In this document: positions 15,169 to 23,042 of the stretch, in pieces | How positions within the stretch are numbered: the first letter of the stretch is position 1 | Layout: the number at the start of each line of letters is the position of its first letter | DNA from: Belliella buryatensis | Lineage (GTDB): Bacteria > Bacteroidota > Bacteroidia > Cytophagales > Cyclobacteriaceae | Reading direction: 5' to 3' | DNA length: 37,632 nt | NCBI RefSeq assembly: GCF_900188245.1 | Contig: NZ_FZOK01000019.1 | Span: 1 to 37,632, forward strand | Notes under the pieces: model-generated | The model's input: the letters and a program-made list of their open reading frames with translations, nothing else | Database searches by the model: none | What the model was told of the DNA's origin: nothing | Made by a program: the position numbers and the translations under genes

Positions 15169-15198
15169 CAAATATACAGCCCGCAGGCAGAGCGCAAA
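15169..15198 (-). promoter_or_regulatory. Promoter of the carboxylase gene
   Basis: On the minus strand TTTG at 15198-15195 precedes TATATTTG at 15176-15169 by 18 nt, a perfect -33/-7 pair. It gives a leader of about 20 nt before the ATG at 15142 and rules against the longer frame that starts at 15208. Confidence 0.7.
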
Positions 15199-15324
15199 AA
15201 TTTTTCATGAAATTGCTTTCTTATTTTCATTTTAATGGACTTTCTCAAACTCTGTACATAGGAAATAAAAATTTGATAATCTGCAATAAACGCTCGTCTC
15301 TGATTCCTTTTTAAATAAATCTTC

Positions 15325-15332
15325 TATATTCG
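15325..15332 (+). promoter_or_regulatory. Possible -7 element for the Ppx/GppA gene
   Basis: TATATTCG differs from TAnnTTTG at one base and is 21 bp before the ATG. There is no clear -33 TTTG at the right distance, so support is moderate. Confidence 0.35.
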
Positions 15333-15353
15333 CACAACTTTAATTGGGCGCTT

Positions 15354-16313
15354 ATGATATCTAGAAAAGCTGCTATCATTGACATGGGTACCAATACATT
15401 TCATTTGCTATTGGTTAAGTTGAGTGCAGATAACTTTACAACACTTTACAAAGAAAAAATTGCCGTCAAAATCGGGCAAGGAGGGATCAATCGCAACATC
15501 ATTACCGATGATGCACAGAAAAGAGCTTTCCATACCTTAGGTCATTTCAAAAACCTAATCGATGGTGAAAGAATTACCGAAATTTTTGCATTTGCTACTA
15601 GCGCTGTCCGAAATGCTGGCAATGGACAAGATTTTGTAGCTGAAATCAAAAATAGATTTGACATCACGGTGCATGTGATCGATGGAGTCCAAGAAGCACA
15701 ATTGATCTATGAAGGAATCAAATTCAGTGGTTCACTAGATCAAGAAACACATCTTATGATGGATATAGGAGGAGGCTCCGTGGAGTTCATCATCGGAAAT
15801 AATCAAAAAGCATTTTGGAAGCAGAGTTTCGAGATCGGTGGACAGCGGCTTTTGGACTTATTTCACTACCATGACCCTATCATCAGTGAAGAAATCACCA
15901 ACTTGAATCTCCACCTAGAAAATAAACTATCAGACCTGATATCAGCCATCAAAACGTACCACCCTACCAAACTAGTGGGTGCTTCAGGTACTTTTGATAC
16001 TTTAAGTGACATGTATTACGAAACGATACACAGACAAAAAGGGAAAGCTGAGCAATCTTTCATCTTACCGAGAGATGGATTTGAAACTTTAGCTGAGCAA
16101 CTACTCACCCTCAATAAAGCAGAGCGATTGAAAATCCCAGGCATGATCCCTATGCGTGTAGACATGATCGTTGTGGCCTCCTGTCTGATCAAATATATTT
16201 TACAATACGTGCCTGTAGACTCCTTAATTTGTTCCAGCTTTGCCTTGAAGGAGGGAGCTATTTCCCAACTACTTCTCAATAACTCTTTAGTAGAATCACC
16301 AGAGATTGAATAA
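15354..16313 (+). CDS. Ppx/GppA family phosphatase
   Basis: A 319-residue member of the exopolyphosphatase/guanosine pentaphosphatase family (ASKHA fold). The phosphate-1 motif DMGTNTFHLLLV is at residues 10-21, and DIGGGSVEFI near residue 141 is the phosphate-2 motif; SAVRNAGNG is the conserved loop between. It lacks the C-terminal HD domain of long Ppx forms, so it is the short type widespread in Bacteroidota. It may degrade polyphosphate or pppGpp; which cannot be told from sequence. It is followed by the Ldh-family gene after 26 bp in the same direction. Confidence 0.9.
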   Translation: MISRKAAIIDMGTNTFHLLLVKLSADNFTTLYKEKIAVKIGQGGINRNIITDDAQKRAFHTLGHFKNLIDGERITEIFAFATSAVRNAGNGQDFVAEIKNRFDITVHVIDGVQEAQLIYEGIKFSGSLDQETHLMMDIGGGSVEFIIGNNQKAFWKQSFEIGGQRLLDLFHYHDPIISEEITNLNLHLENKLSDLISAIKTYHPTKLVGASGTFDTLSDMYYETIHRQKGKAEQSFILPRDGFETLAEQLLTLNKAERLKIPGMIPMRVDMIVVASCLIKYILQYVPVDSLICSSFALKEGAISQLLLNNSLVESPEIE

Positions 16314-16339
16314 TATAAATTTCAAGAATTACTTTAAGC

Positions 16340-17413
16340 ATGAACACATTTAGCTACCAGCAACTTTACGAATTCACATACAACATTTTGTTAAAAATTG
16401 GCTGTTCCGAAACTGATGCTAAGATTGCAACTGAGGTCTTACTTTCAGCAGACCTAAGGGGAGTAGATTCGCATGGAGTAGCTAGACTATCGGGGTATGT
16501 GAGGCTTTGGGAAAAAGGTAGAATTAATGCAACACCGAATGTTCATGTCAGTTACGAAACTCCAAGTACAGCTGTGGTAGATGGTGATGGAGGCTTGGGA
16601 CTTGTGGTAGCTCCCTTTGCCATGCAGGTGGCGATAGAAAAAGCCAAAAATGCTGGTACCGGTTGGGTCTCAGTCAAAAACTCCAATCACTATGGTATTG
16701 CAGGATACCATGCCATGATGGCTTTGGAACACGATATGATTGGACTATCTCTGACCAATGCCAGTCCACTGGTCAGCCCAACATTTTCTAAAGAAAGAAT
16801 GCTGGGCACCAACCCAATTTCAGTAGCGATCCCTGCTGATAAACAACCTCCATTTGTAGCAGATATGGCCACCACCACTGCTGCCAATGGTAAATTAGAA
16901 ATATTGCAACGTAAAGAAATGGATGCTCCTTTAGGCTGGGTTCAAGATGCTGATGGCATACAAACCACAGATGCCAATGGTGTGAAAAAAGGCGGTGCTT
17001 TACTTCCACTTGGTGGTGACAGAGAACATGGTTCACACAAAGGCTACATTCTGGGATCTGTAGTTGATATATTTTCCGCCGTACTATCTGGAGCAAATTA
17101 TGGCCCTTGGGTTCCTCCTTTTGTCGCATTCTTAGAGCCTGACCCTAATCCAGTTGGAAAAGGTTTAGGGCATTTTTTCGGAGCGATGCGTGTAGATGCA
17201 TTTAGACCTGCCAATGAATTCAAAACTCATATGGACAATTGGATCTCCAGATTCAGAGCAGCAAAGCCGATCGAGGGACATGATAAAGTCTTGATCCCAG
17301 GGGATCCTGAGCGGGAACTGGAAACAGAAAGAATGTCAAACGGGATTCCTCTGATCAAACCTGTTGAAGATGATTTGAGAGCTTTGGGGCTTAAGTTTGG
17401 GGTAGAATTGTAG
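16340..17413 (+). CDS. Ldh/YlbC-type NAD(P)-dependent oxidoreductase
   Basis: A 357-residue enzyme of the malate/L-lactate/ureidoglycolate dehydrogenase family, unrelated to Rossmann-fold lactate dehydrogenases. DSHGVARL (H45) and NSNHYGIAGYH (H117) carry the conserved substrate-binding and catalytic histidines. NPISVAIPA and ATTTAANGKLE continue the nucleotide-binding part, and GSHKGYILG is the usual lysine-containing segment. Substrate is a 2-hydroxy acid, not resolvable here. It lies 26 bp downstream of the Ppx/GppA gene, so the two are probably co-transcribed without obvious functional link. Confidence 0.9.
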   Translation: MNTFSYQQLYEFTYNILLKIGCSETDAKIATEVLLSADLRGVDSHGVARLSGYVRLWEKGRINATPNVHVSYETPSTAVVDGDGGLGLVVAPFAMQVAIEKAKNAGTGWVSVKNSNHYGIAGYHAMMALEHDMIGLSLTNASPLVSPTFSKERMLGTNPISVAIPADKQPPFVADMATTTAANGKLEILQRKEMDAPLGWVQDADGIQTTDANGVKKGGALLPLGGDREHGSHKGYILGSVVDIFSAVLSGANYGPWVPPFVAFLEPDPNPVGKGLGHFFGAMRVDAFRPANEFKTHMDNWISRFRAAKPIEGHDKVLIPGDPERELETERMSNGIPLIKPVEDDLRALGLKFGVEL

Positions 17414-18031
17414 TTGAAATTTCTATTCCCAAACACAAATTGTACTGATTCTAATTTTTTCGTCTTGAAAAAGCACAATCTTGGAATAATTATATGTTTT
17501 CTTGGTTTTTCGCCAAAAGTCGGCGAATGGTCGGGAGGGATACGGGACACGGTCGGAACACGGACGGGAGGAAGACGGGAGAAATTGGGGTGATTTTTAT
17601 ATAAAATATGATTATTTTAGATTTATTTGCACTTTTTTAATATTGAAAAATGAGAGTATTATATTGTATACATGGCACCATGTAGATTGTACAAAGTAGG
17701 GAGATAAGAAGATTTAAGATTTTGGTTTTGGACAAATCAGATTGAGAGGGAATAGTTGGAAGAAGCGGGGTTTGCCACGGAGGATTGGAGGAACACGGAG
17801 GGAATAGTTTGAAAACTGCATTATACAGAATCCTAGTCTGAAGACTTGAACCGCTTAGGGAAATAGGATTACAATTCCTATTCATCTAGATCTCGAACCC
17901 CGAGGAGTCAGTGAAATTTCGAGAAGCGGAAATTTGAGGTAATAGAATGATTCGCCTACTTTTAAAGTATTTTTAGACAGACTCAATTCTTTTGTATATT
18001 GAAGTCCTCAAACCTAATTATTTTTAAACCA
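17414..18031. other. 618-bp non-coding spacer with G-rich and repeat-like segments
   Basis: No convincing gene is seen. From about 17518 to 17590 the plus strand is strongly purine/G-rich, with many CGGGA/GACGGGAG units and a GC content well above the flanks. At 17775-17803 CACGGAGG-like words repeat (CACGGAGG twice around ATTGGAGG), resembling the degenerate repeats that commonly accompany four-helix-bundle and GxxExxY genes in this phylum. A 7-bp hairpin AATAGGA/TCCTATT lies at 17862-17882. A weak -7 box TTCTTTTG at 17987-17994 may serve the next gene. Confidence 0.6.
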
Positions 18032-19396
18032 ATGGAAAACCAACAACAAGGAAGAAGGTCTTTTATCAAGAAATCTGCGGCGGCGTTAGCTTTGATGGGA
18101 TTGGGGTTGCCTAGTTTTGGACATATTCAAAATAAGCAAACCCTTAAAGTGGCACTGATTGGTTGCGGTTGGTATGGGAAAATGGATCTTTGGCGCTTGA
18201 TTCAAATTGCCAATGTGGAAGTGATCGCACTTTGCGATGTGGATCAAAATCATCTTGCTGAAGCAAATACACTTTTAAAAAATAGATTTTCCGGACATAC
18301 TCCAAGCCTCTATAAGGACTATCGGGATCTTCTCAAATCCCATCAATTAGACATTACCATCATTGGTACGCCAGATCATTGGCATGCCTTACAGACAATC
18401 GCCGCATTGAAAGCTGGATCACATGTGTATTTACAAAAACCCATTTCTGTAGATATCATAGAAGGAGAGGCTGTGGTAGCTGCTACTAAAAAATACAAAA
18501 AAATCGTACAAGTAGGCTTACAAAGAAGAAGCACCCCACACCTGATTGAAGCAAAAAATCAAATCATTGATACGGGAAATTTAGGTAAAATAGGACATGT
18601 AGAAATCTGTTGCTATTACCACATGCGTGCCAAAGGAAATCCACAAGAAAAGCCTATTCCTGATTTTTTGGATTATGACTTATGGACAGGTCCTGCACCA
18701 TGGAGACCTTATGATGGACTTCCTCACAAAAGGTGGTGGAGAGCTTTCATGGAATACAGCAATGGCATCACAGGCGACATGTGTATCCACATGCTAGATG
18801 CGGTCAGGTGGATGCTAGACCTTGGATGGCCAACTCAGGTTTCAGCCAAGGGCGGTATTTTTGTCCAAAAAAATGAAAAATCCAATATAGCGGATACCCA
18901 AACTGCAACATTTGAATATCCTGAATTCAACATAGTGTGGCAGCATCGAACTTGGGGAAATCCTGTAGATCCAGCATATCCTTGGGCATTTAAAATTTTT
19001 GGAGAAAATGCTTACTTGGCTGGAAGTCCTTTCCAAGCTGATTTTGTTCCTTATGGTGAGGAAAAACCCATACATTGGGAAGCAGTCTACGAAAAAGATA
19101 AATTTCCAGAAGATCTGAACGAAAAGGACATCGAGCTTCATGCAGTTCCCGCTACAAGGCGCCATTTTCAAAACCTACTTCAGGCTATAAATGAAAATAG
19201 GCATCCTAATGCCAATATTTATGAAAGCCATATCTCTACGGCCTGCTGTATTCTGGCTAACCTATCCATGGAGCTTGAGAGGCCTTTGACTTATGACCCA
19301 GCAACAAGGTCTATCCCTTCTGATAGTGAGGCTAATGAAAAGCTAAGAAGACCTTATCGATCTCCATGGATTCATCCAGAGCCAGATCAAGTTTAA
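18032..19396 (+). CDS. Tat-exported Gfo/Idh/MocA family oxidoreductase
   Basis: A 454-residue NAD(P)-dependent oxidoreductase of the glucose-fructose oxidoreductase group. The ATG at 18032 is chosen over an upstream TTG because it starts right before the Tat signal GRRSFIKKSAAALALMGLG. The Rossmann motif is VALIGCGWYGKMD, and the characteristic EKP-like loop appears as GSHVYLQKPISV, where the usual glutamate is glutamine. The C-terminal domain contains KRWWRAFMEYSNGITGDMCIHMLD, typical of exported sugar-acting members. It probably oxidises or epimerises sugars or glycosides in the periplasm. No sugar operon surrounds it. Confidence 0.9.
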   Translation: MENQQQGRRSFIKKSAAALALMGLGLPSFGHIQNKQTLKVALIGCGWYGKMDLWRLIQIANVEVIALCDVDQNHLAEANTLLKNRFSGHTPSLYKDYRDLLKSHQLDITIIGTPDHWHALQTIAALKAGSHVYLQKPISVDIIEGEAVVAATKKYKKIVQVGLQRRSTPHLIEAKNQIIDTGNLGKIGHVEICCYYHMRAKGNPQEKPIPDFLDYDLWTGPAPWRPYDGLPHKRWWRAFMEYSNGITGDMCIHMLDAVRWMLDLGWPTQVSAKGGIFVQKNEKSNIADTQTATFEYPEFNIVWQHRTWGNPVDPAYPWAFKIFGENAYLAGSPFQADFVPYGEEKPIHWEAVYEKDKFPEDLNEKDIELHAVPATRRHFQNLLQAINENRHPNANIYESHISTACCILANLSMELERPLTYDPATRSIPSDSEANEKLRRPYRSPWIHPEPDQV

Positions 19397-19419
19397 TTTT
19401 TTTTGTTAATCACTGTAGC

Positions 19420-19432
19420 ACTTTAGTAAAGT
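19420..19432. other. Short perfect palindrome upstream of the DUF4397 gene
   Basis: ACTTTAGTAAAGT is a 13-bp palindrome with a single central base, 48 bp before the next start codon. It could be an operator or a small hairpin. A run of eight T at 19397-19404 precedes it, so it is not a standard terminator. Confidence 0.35.
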
Positions 19433-19480
19433 ACTCCGTCCTAAGGGAAGAAGTGAAACTAAACCAACTATTTTACTACT

Positions 19481-20191
19481 ATGAAGATTACACACAAAAT
19501 CAAAATGCTAATTGTTCCGTTCATCATTGGAATAAGTCTTAGTAGCTGTCTAGACAACAATGATGGTGTACCATTAGAACCTCATGCGAATATTTCAATC
19601 TATCATGGAGCACCTGAAACAGCATCGCTTGATGTCTTTGCCAATAGCAATCGTGTCACCAACAATCCTTTCAGGTTCACAGAAACATTACCTTATTTGA
19701 GGTATTATCTGGGTGAAAGGACATTCAAATTTTCACCATACAATTCTGTGACCTCCTTGCTGGAGAAAACTTTTACCATAGAAGAAAATAAAGTCTATTC
19801 CATGTTTCTAGCTGGGCTACCGGAAGATTTGGACGCAATACTATTGGAAGACTCTTGGGGAGCTTTTAATCAAACTCAGGCTCAAATCAGGTTTGTACAC
19901 CTATCCCCAGATGCAGGCCTAGTGGAAGTTTTCTTGGAGCCGAGTGACTCCCCTTATGTTGACAATTTAGATTTTAAAACCTATTCAGATTTTGAAGCTG
20001 TAGATGCCAAAAGTTACAACATTCAAGTGGTGTCCAAGGATTCTGGCGAAACTTTGGTTACAGCAAATAACGTAGAATTACGAGGGAATAGAGTATACAC
20101 TTTGCTACTAAGAGGGCTTCTAGAAGAAAAAGCTGATGTGAACAAAAAGCTCAATCTGCAATTAGTAACCAACTTTATCAACTACCAATGA
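19481..20191 (+). CDS. DUF4397 domain lipoprotein
   Basis: A 236-residue lipoprotein with signal peptide and lipobox ending SLSSC (Cys23). The acidic/polar residues just after it (LDNND) would suit surface display in Bacteroidota, but that is inference. The mature part contains two beta-sandwich-like DUF4397 repeats, recognisable from ANISIYHGAPETASLDVFAN and AQIRFVHLSPDAGLVEVFLE, each with a later V-Y-S/T-M/L-x-L strand. Function is unknown; these proteins are envelope or cell-surface components. It is monocistronic and ends at a strong terminator shared with cysM. Confidence 0.88.
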   Translation: MKITHKIKMLIVPFIIGISLSSCLDNNDGVPLEPHANISIYHGAPETASLDVFANSNRVTNNPFRFTETLPYLRYYLGERTFKFSPYNSVTSLLEKTFTIEENKVYSMFLAGLPEDLDAILLEDSWGAFNQTQAQIRFVHLSPDAGLVEVFLEPSDSPYVDNLDFKTYSDFEAVDAKSYNIQVVSKDSGETLVTANNVELRGNRVYTLLLRGLLEEKADVNKKLNLQLVTNFINYQ

Positions 20192-20196
20192 CAAGA

Positions 20197-20227
20197 AATC
20201 CCGAGCCATGGCTCGGGATTTTTTTTA
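20197..20227. terminator. Bidirectional intrinsic terminator between DUF4397 and cysM
   Basis: Bases 20197-20220 form a perfect 24-bp palindrome (half-site AATCCCGAGCCA) followed by seven further T on the plus strand. It serves the DUF4397 gene and, read from the other side, the convergent cysM gene. Confidence 0.9.
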
Positions 20228-20239
20228 TCGTTGAGTATA

Positions 20240-21118
20240 TCAACCAAATAGATCTGAACTCAAATAACGATCTCCCCGATCACAAGTAATGCAGACAATG
20301 ACACCCTCTTCGATTTCTCGGGCTATCTCCAACGCGGCTTTCAGCGCACCACCACTACTCATTCCAGCAAGAATCCCTTCTTCTTTAGCCATTCTCCTAG
20401 TCATCATAGTGGCGGCTTCTTCGCTCACGTCTATGATTCTATCTACACGGGAATTATCATAAATTTTTGGTAAAAATTCAGGAGACCATCTTCGGATACC
20501 TGGAATACTTGAGCCATCAGTTGGTTGAGTTCCTACGATCTGAATTGCCTGATTCTTTTCTTTGAGAAACTTGGACACTCCCATGATAGTGCCCGTCGTA
20601 CCCATCGCAGAGACAAAATGAGTTACTTGTCCATTCGTATCTTTCCAAATCTCAGGACCTGTAGTATGGTAATGTGCCATGTAATTATCTGGATTGGCAA
20701 ATTGATTGAGTATAAAGAAGCCTTCTTCTGCAGCCATTTTATCAGCTAATTCTCGAGAATACTCTATTGTTTTATCTGCTGGTGTCAAGATTACTTTGGC
20801 TCCGTAAGCTTCCATTGAAAGAATCCTCTCTTTTGTAGAATTATCAGGCATGATCAGCGTCATATTCACTCCAAGTAAATTTGCCACCATCGCCAGAGCA
20901 ATCCCTGTGTTGCCACTTGTTGCTTCCACTAATTTATCCCCCTTTTTGATATCACCCCTTTCTAAAGCACGCTTGATCATATTATAAGCAGCCCTATCCT
21001 TGACGCTACCTGCAGGATTTTGCCCTTCTAGTTTACAAAAGATTTTTACATTGGGGTTTTCAGGAATATGCTCCAATTCTACCAATGGGGTATTGCCGAT
21101 CAATTCAAATAATTTCAT
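20240..21118 (-). CDS. cysM: Cysteine synthase B-type (O-acetylserine sulfhydrylase)
   Basis: A 292-residue PLP enzyme making cysteine from O-acetylserine and sulfide or thiosulfate. K40 in GSVKDRAA binds PLP, TSGNTG (67-72) is the substrate loop, and GTTGTIMGV is the phosphate-binding glycine loop. CysM rather than CysK is suggested by the IPGIRRWSPEFLPKIYD segment and the short C-terminus ending in YLSSDLFG. It follows cysE by 32 bp, so both steps from serine to cysteine are encoded together. Confidence 0.93.
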   Translation of the reverse strand: MKLFELIGNTPLVELEHIPENPNVKIFCKLEGQNPAGSVKDRAAYNMIKRALERGDIKKGDKLVEATSGNTGIALAMVANLLGVNMTLIMPDNSTKERILSMEAYGAKVILTPADKTIEYSRELADKMAAEEGFFILNQFANPDNYMAHYHTTGPEIWKDTNGQVTHFVSAMGTTGTIMGVSKFLKEKNQAIQIVGTQPTDGSSIPGIRRWSPEFLPKIYDNSRVDRIIDVSEEAATMMTRRMAKEEGILAGMSSGGALKAALEIAREIEEGVIVCITCDRGDRYLSSDLFG

Positions 21119-21150
21119 AATAAAGGGGTGATTTTTAACAGTTCCTTATT

Positions 21151-22017
21151 TCAGTCTTGATCATTTTTGAAGACATAAAGATCCGTCTGATCCTTTCCAG
21201 CATCATACATCTTTGCTTTGTAATAAATTTTGGAATTAGCAGGCACACTTTTAGTCAACCATACATTACCACCGATTACTGAGCCTTTCCCAATTACTGT
21301 ATTTCCACCCAATATAGTGGCCCCGGCATAAATTACGACTTCATCTTCTATGGTTGGGTGACGTTTAGTGTCAGCGTCTTCTTTGTGCACGCTCAGTGCA
21401 CCCAAAGTCACACCTTGATACAACTTGACATGATTCCCGATTACTGTCGTCTCTCCGATCACCAAGCCTGTACCATGGTCTATACAAAAATGATGTCCAA
21501 TACTTGCTCCAGGGTGAATATCTATCCCTGTCTTGCTATGTGCATACTCTGTGATGATTCTAGGGATCATCCTAATTCCCATCAAATACATTTCATGCGA
21601 AATCCTGTAAGCTGCTATTGCATAGAAACCTGGATAGCACCTGAGAATCTCCGCCCTCGATTTAGAGGCTGGGTCTCCCGCAAACATGGCATCCACATCT
21701 TGATGAATCAAATCGAAAACTTCTGATAGTTTGGTAAAAAACTGATTACTCAATGAATCCCCATCTCCTTGATGAAGGTGCTTGTTTTTGCTGAGAATTT
21801 GAGCAAACTGATTTTGTAAAGCGAATAGGTTGCTTTCTACTTCTTTTCTTTCTCTAATAATATCTAATGCATATTCGGGGAAAAGTAAACCTAAAAGTGA
21901 GTCGAAAAAAGTTTGTATCAATTTCGGAGAAGGGCACTCTGGGCATTCTTGGTGCGATTTAAATATCTTGTCTATTAGCTGGTCCATTTTTCGGTGATGT
22001 TTCAAATCAAAAAACAA
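21151..22017 (-). CDS. cysE: Serine O-acetyltransferase (EpsC/CysE type)
   Basis: A 288-residue enzyme that acetylates serine to O-acetylserine. A helical N-terminal region of about 150 residues precedes left-handed beta-helix hexapeptide repeats with the active-site segment DIHPGASIGHHFCIDHGTGLVIGE. The tail after the helix (VWLTKSVPANSKIYYK) is usual for the long Bacteroidota type. The first ATG overlaps the upstream beta-barrel gene by 11 bp; a second at 21987 (MDQLIDKIF) would avoid overlap and is possible. The gene lies directly upstream of cysM. Confidence 0.93.
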   Translation of the reverse strand: MFFDLKHHRKMDQLIDKIFKSHQECPECPSPKLIQTFFDSLLGLLFPEYALDIIRERKEVESNLFALQNQFAQILSKNKHLHQGDGDSLSNQFFTKLSEVFDLIHQDVDAMFAGDPASKSRAEILRCYPGFYAIAAYRISHEMYLMGIRMIPRIITEYAHSKTGIDIHPGASIGHHFCIDHGTGLVIGETTVIGNHVKLYQGVTLGALSVHKEDADTKRHPTIEDEVVIYAGATILGGNTVIGKGSVIGGNVWLTKSVPANSKIYYKAKMYDAGKDQTDLYVFKNDQD

Positions 22018-22576
22018 AACCCACTCGAATCACATAAGGTTCATTATAAGGAGACCGAAGATTGTCATGCATCAGATTGTACAAGAAAGTAAAATTGGCT
22101 CCTCCTCTATTTCCAAAAGGAGCAAAATAGCCTGCTCCAACAAAAAACCCGGGAATCCACTCTCTATTGTATTCATTGGTATTTCTATTGAATAGATCAA
22201 AATTCAACATTTCATACTCAGTATGAGCAAAAATATTAGGAAAAACATTGTACCTCAAAAATGTCCGACCACCATACAAACTCCTATTCCCTGTGCCCAC
22301 ATTCACAAATCTTCTGTCTTCAAAATACTGGTAAGTAGCTCCAAGACCTCCAGAAAATTTCTCCGTAATCATTGCTCCTACTAAAGGCGAGACATCTATG
22401 AATGTAATGGTACCAAACTGCATCGCAAAATTACCTCCATAGTAAAGTCTATCTCTCAATGGTGGATTCTCCTCAGGGTCAATGTAGCGTTGCGCTACTG
22501 CTTGGTCAGTGATTACAACAGTGAATACTAATACTGCAATAGAAAAAAATAATACTTTAATCTTGGACAATAACAT
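22007..22576 (-). CDS. Outer-membrane beta-barrel protein of unknown function
   Basis: A 189-residue protein with a signal peptide ending near VAQ (residue 29) and a mature part of alternating hydrophobic/aromatic strands ending in VIRVGFVF, the C-terminal phenylalanine expected for BAM-inserted barrels. Around eight strands are plausible, so a small closed barrel. No family-specific motif is recognised. It overlaps the ftsB-like gene by 20 bp and the cysE gene by 11 bp, so all four genes are co-transcribed. A role in sulfur compound uptake is conceivable from position only. Confidence 0.75.
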   Translation of the reverse strand: MLLSKIKVLFFSIAVLVFTVVITDQAVAQRYIDPEENPPLRDRLYYGGNFAMQFGTITFIDVSPLVGAMITEKFSGGLGATYQYFEDRRFVNVGTGNRSLYGGRTFLRYNVFPNIFAHTEYEMLNFDLFNRNTNEYNREWIPGFFVGAGYFAPFGNRGGANFTFLYNLMHDNLRSPYNEPYVIRVGFVF

Positions 22577-22850
22577 ATAGATCTTCTGTTTTCTTCTTCA
22601 TCAGATATCTTTCACGGGCAAACTTCTCCAGAAGTTCAGAATTGCTCATCAACTCTTCTCTATCCTGCTTGATCTTATTTTTCCTTTCTAATAAAAACTC
22701 CTTTTGATTCTCCAATTCTCTCACTTTCGAGCTTAACTTAAACTGCGTCAAAATATCATTAGAATCAATAAAAATCATCCAAAGGACAAAAAGAACTGTG
22801 AAAACAAAATAGAAATTCTTGGTGTATTTGAGGTACTTGCTCATGTCCAC
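22557..22850 (-). CDS. FtsB/DivIC-type septum formation initiator
   Basis: A 97-residue bitopic membrane protein: short cytoplasmic N-terminus, one membrane helix at about residues 11-28, then a periplasmic coiled coil (LENQKEFLLERKNKIKQDREEL) ending in the ARERYLMKKKTEDLYVI motif that defines the family. Such proteins bind FtsL and FtsQ in the divisome. It is the first gene of a four-gene unit with the beta-barrel protein, cysE and cysM. A perfect -7 box (22867-22874) precedes it. Confidence 0.88.
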   Translation of the reverse strand: MDMSKYLKYTKNFYFVFTVLFVLWMIFIDSNDILTQFKLSSKVRELENQKEFLLERKNKIKQDREELMSNSELLEKFARERYLMKKKTEDLYVIVQD

Positions 22851-22866
22851 ATTGCTTGATTTAAAA

Positions 22867-22874
22867 CAAATATA
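22867..22874 (-). promoter_or_regulatory. -7 element upstream of the ftsB-like operon
   Basis: On the minus strand this is TATATTTG, a perfect TAnnTTTG box 17 bp before the ATG. No TTTG occurs at the right upstream distance (TTTC is there), so only half of the promoter is clear. Confidence 0.5.
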
Positions 22875-23042
22875 GAAAAATGAATGGCATTGAAAAAAAC
22901 TGAGTAAGCCTAATCCTCGCTTATTTTTATTTTACCCAAACGAAATTTTCTCCAATCATCACTAAATGAATGGATTTATGATTTTATTCGCTTTGTTAGT
23001 TCCTGCTTTTTATATATTGTGAGGAGAAATTCAAAAAGAACT

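Noticed and set aside
20240-22900. Searched for a riboswitch or leader controlling the cys genes
   Set aside because: cysE and cysM are internal to an overlapping operon; the leader before the ftsB-like gene is too short for a riboswitch.
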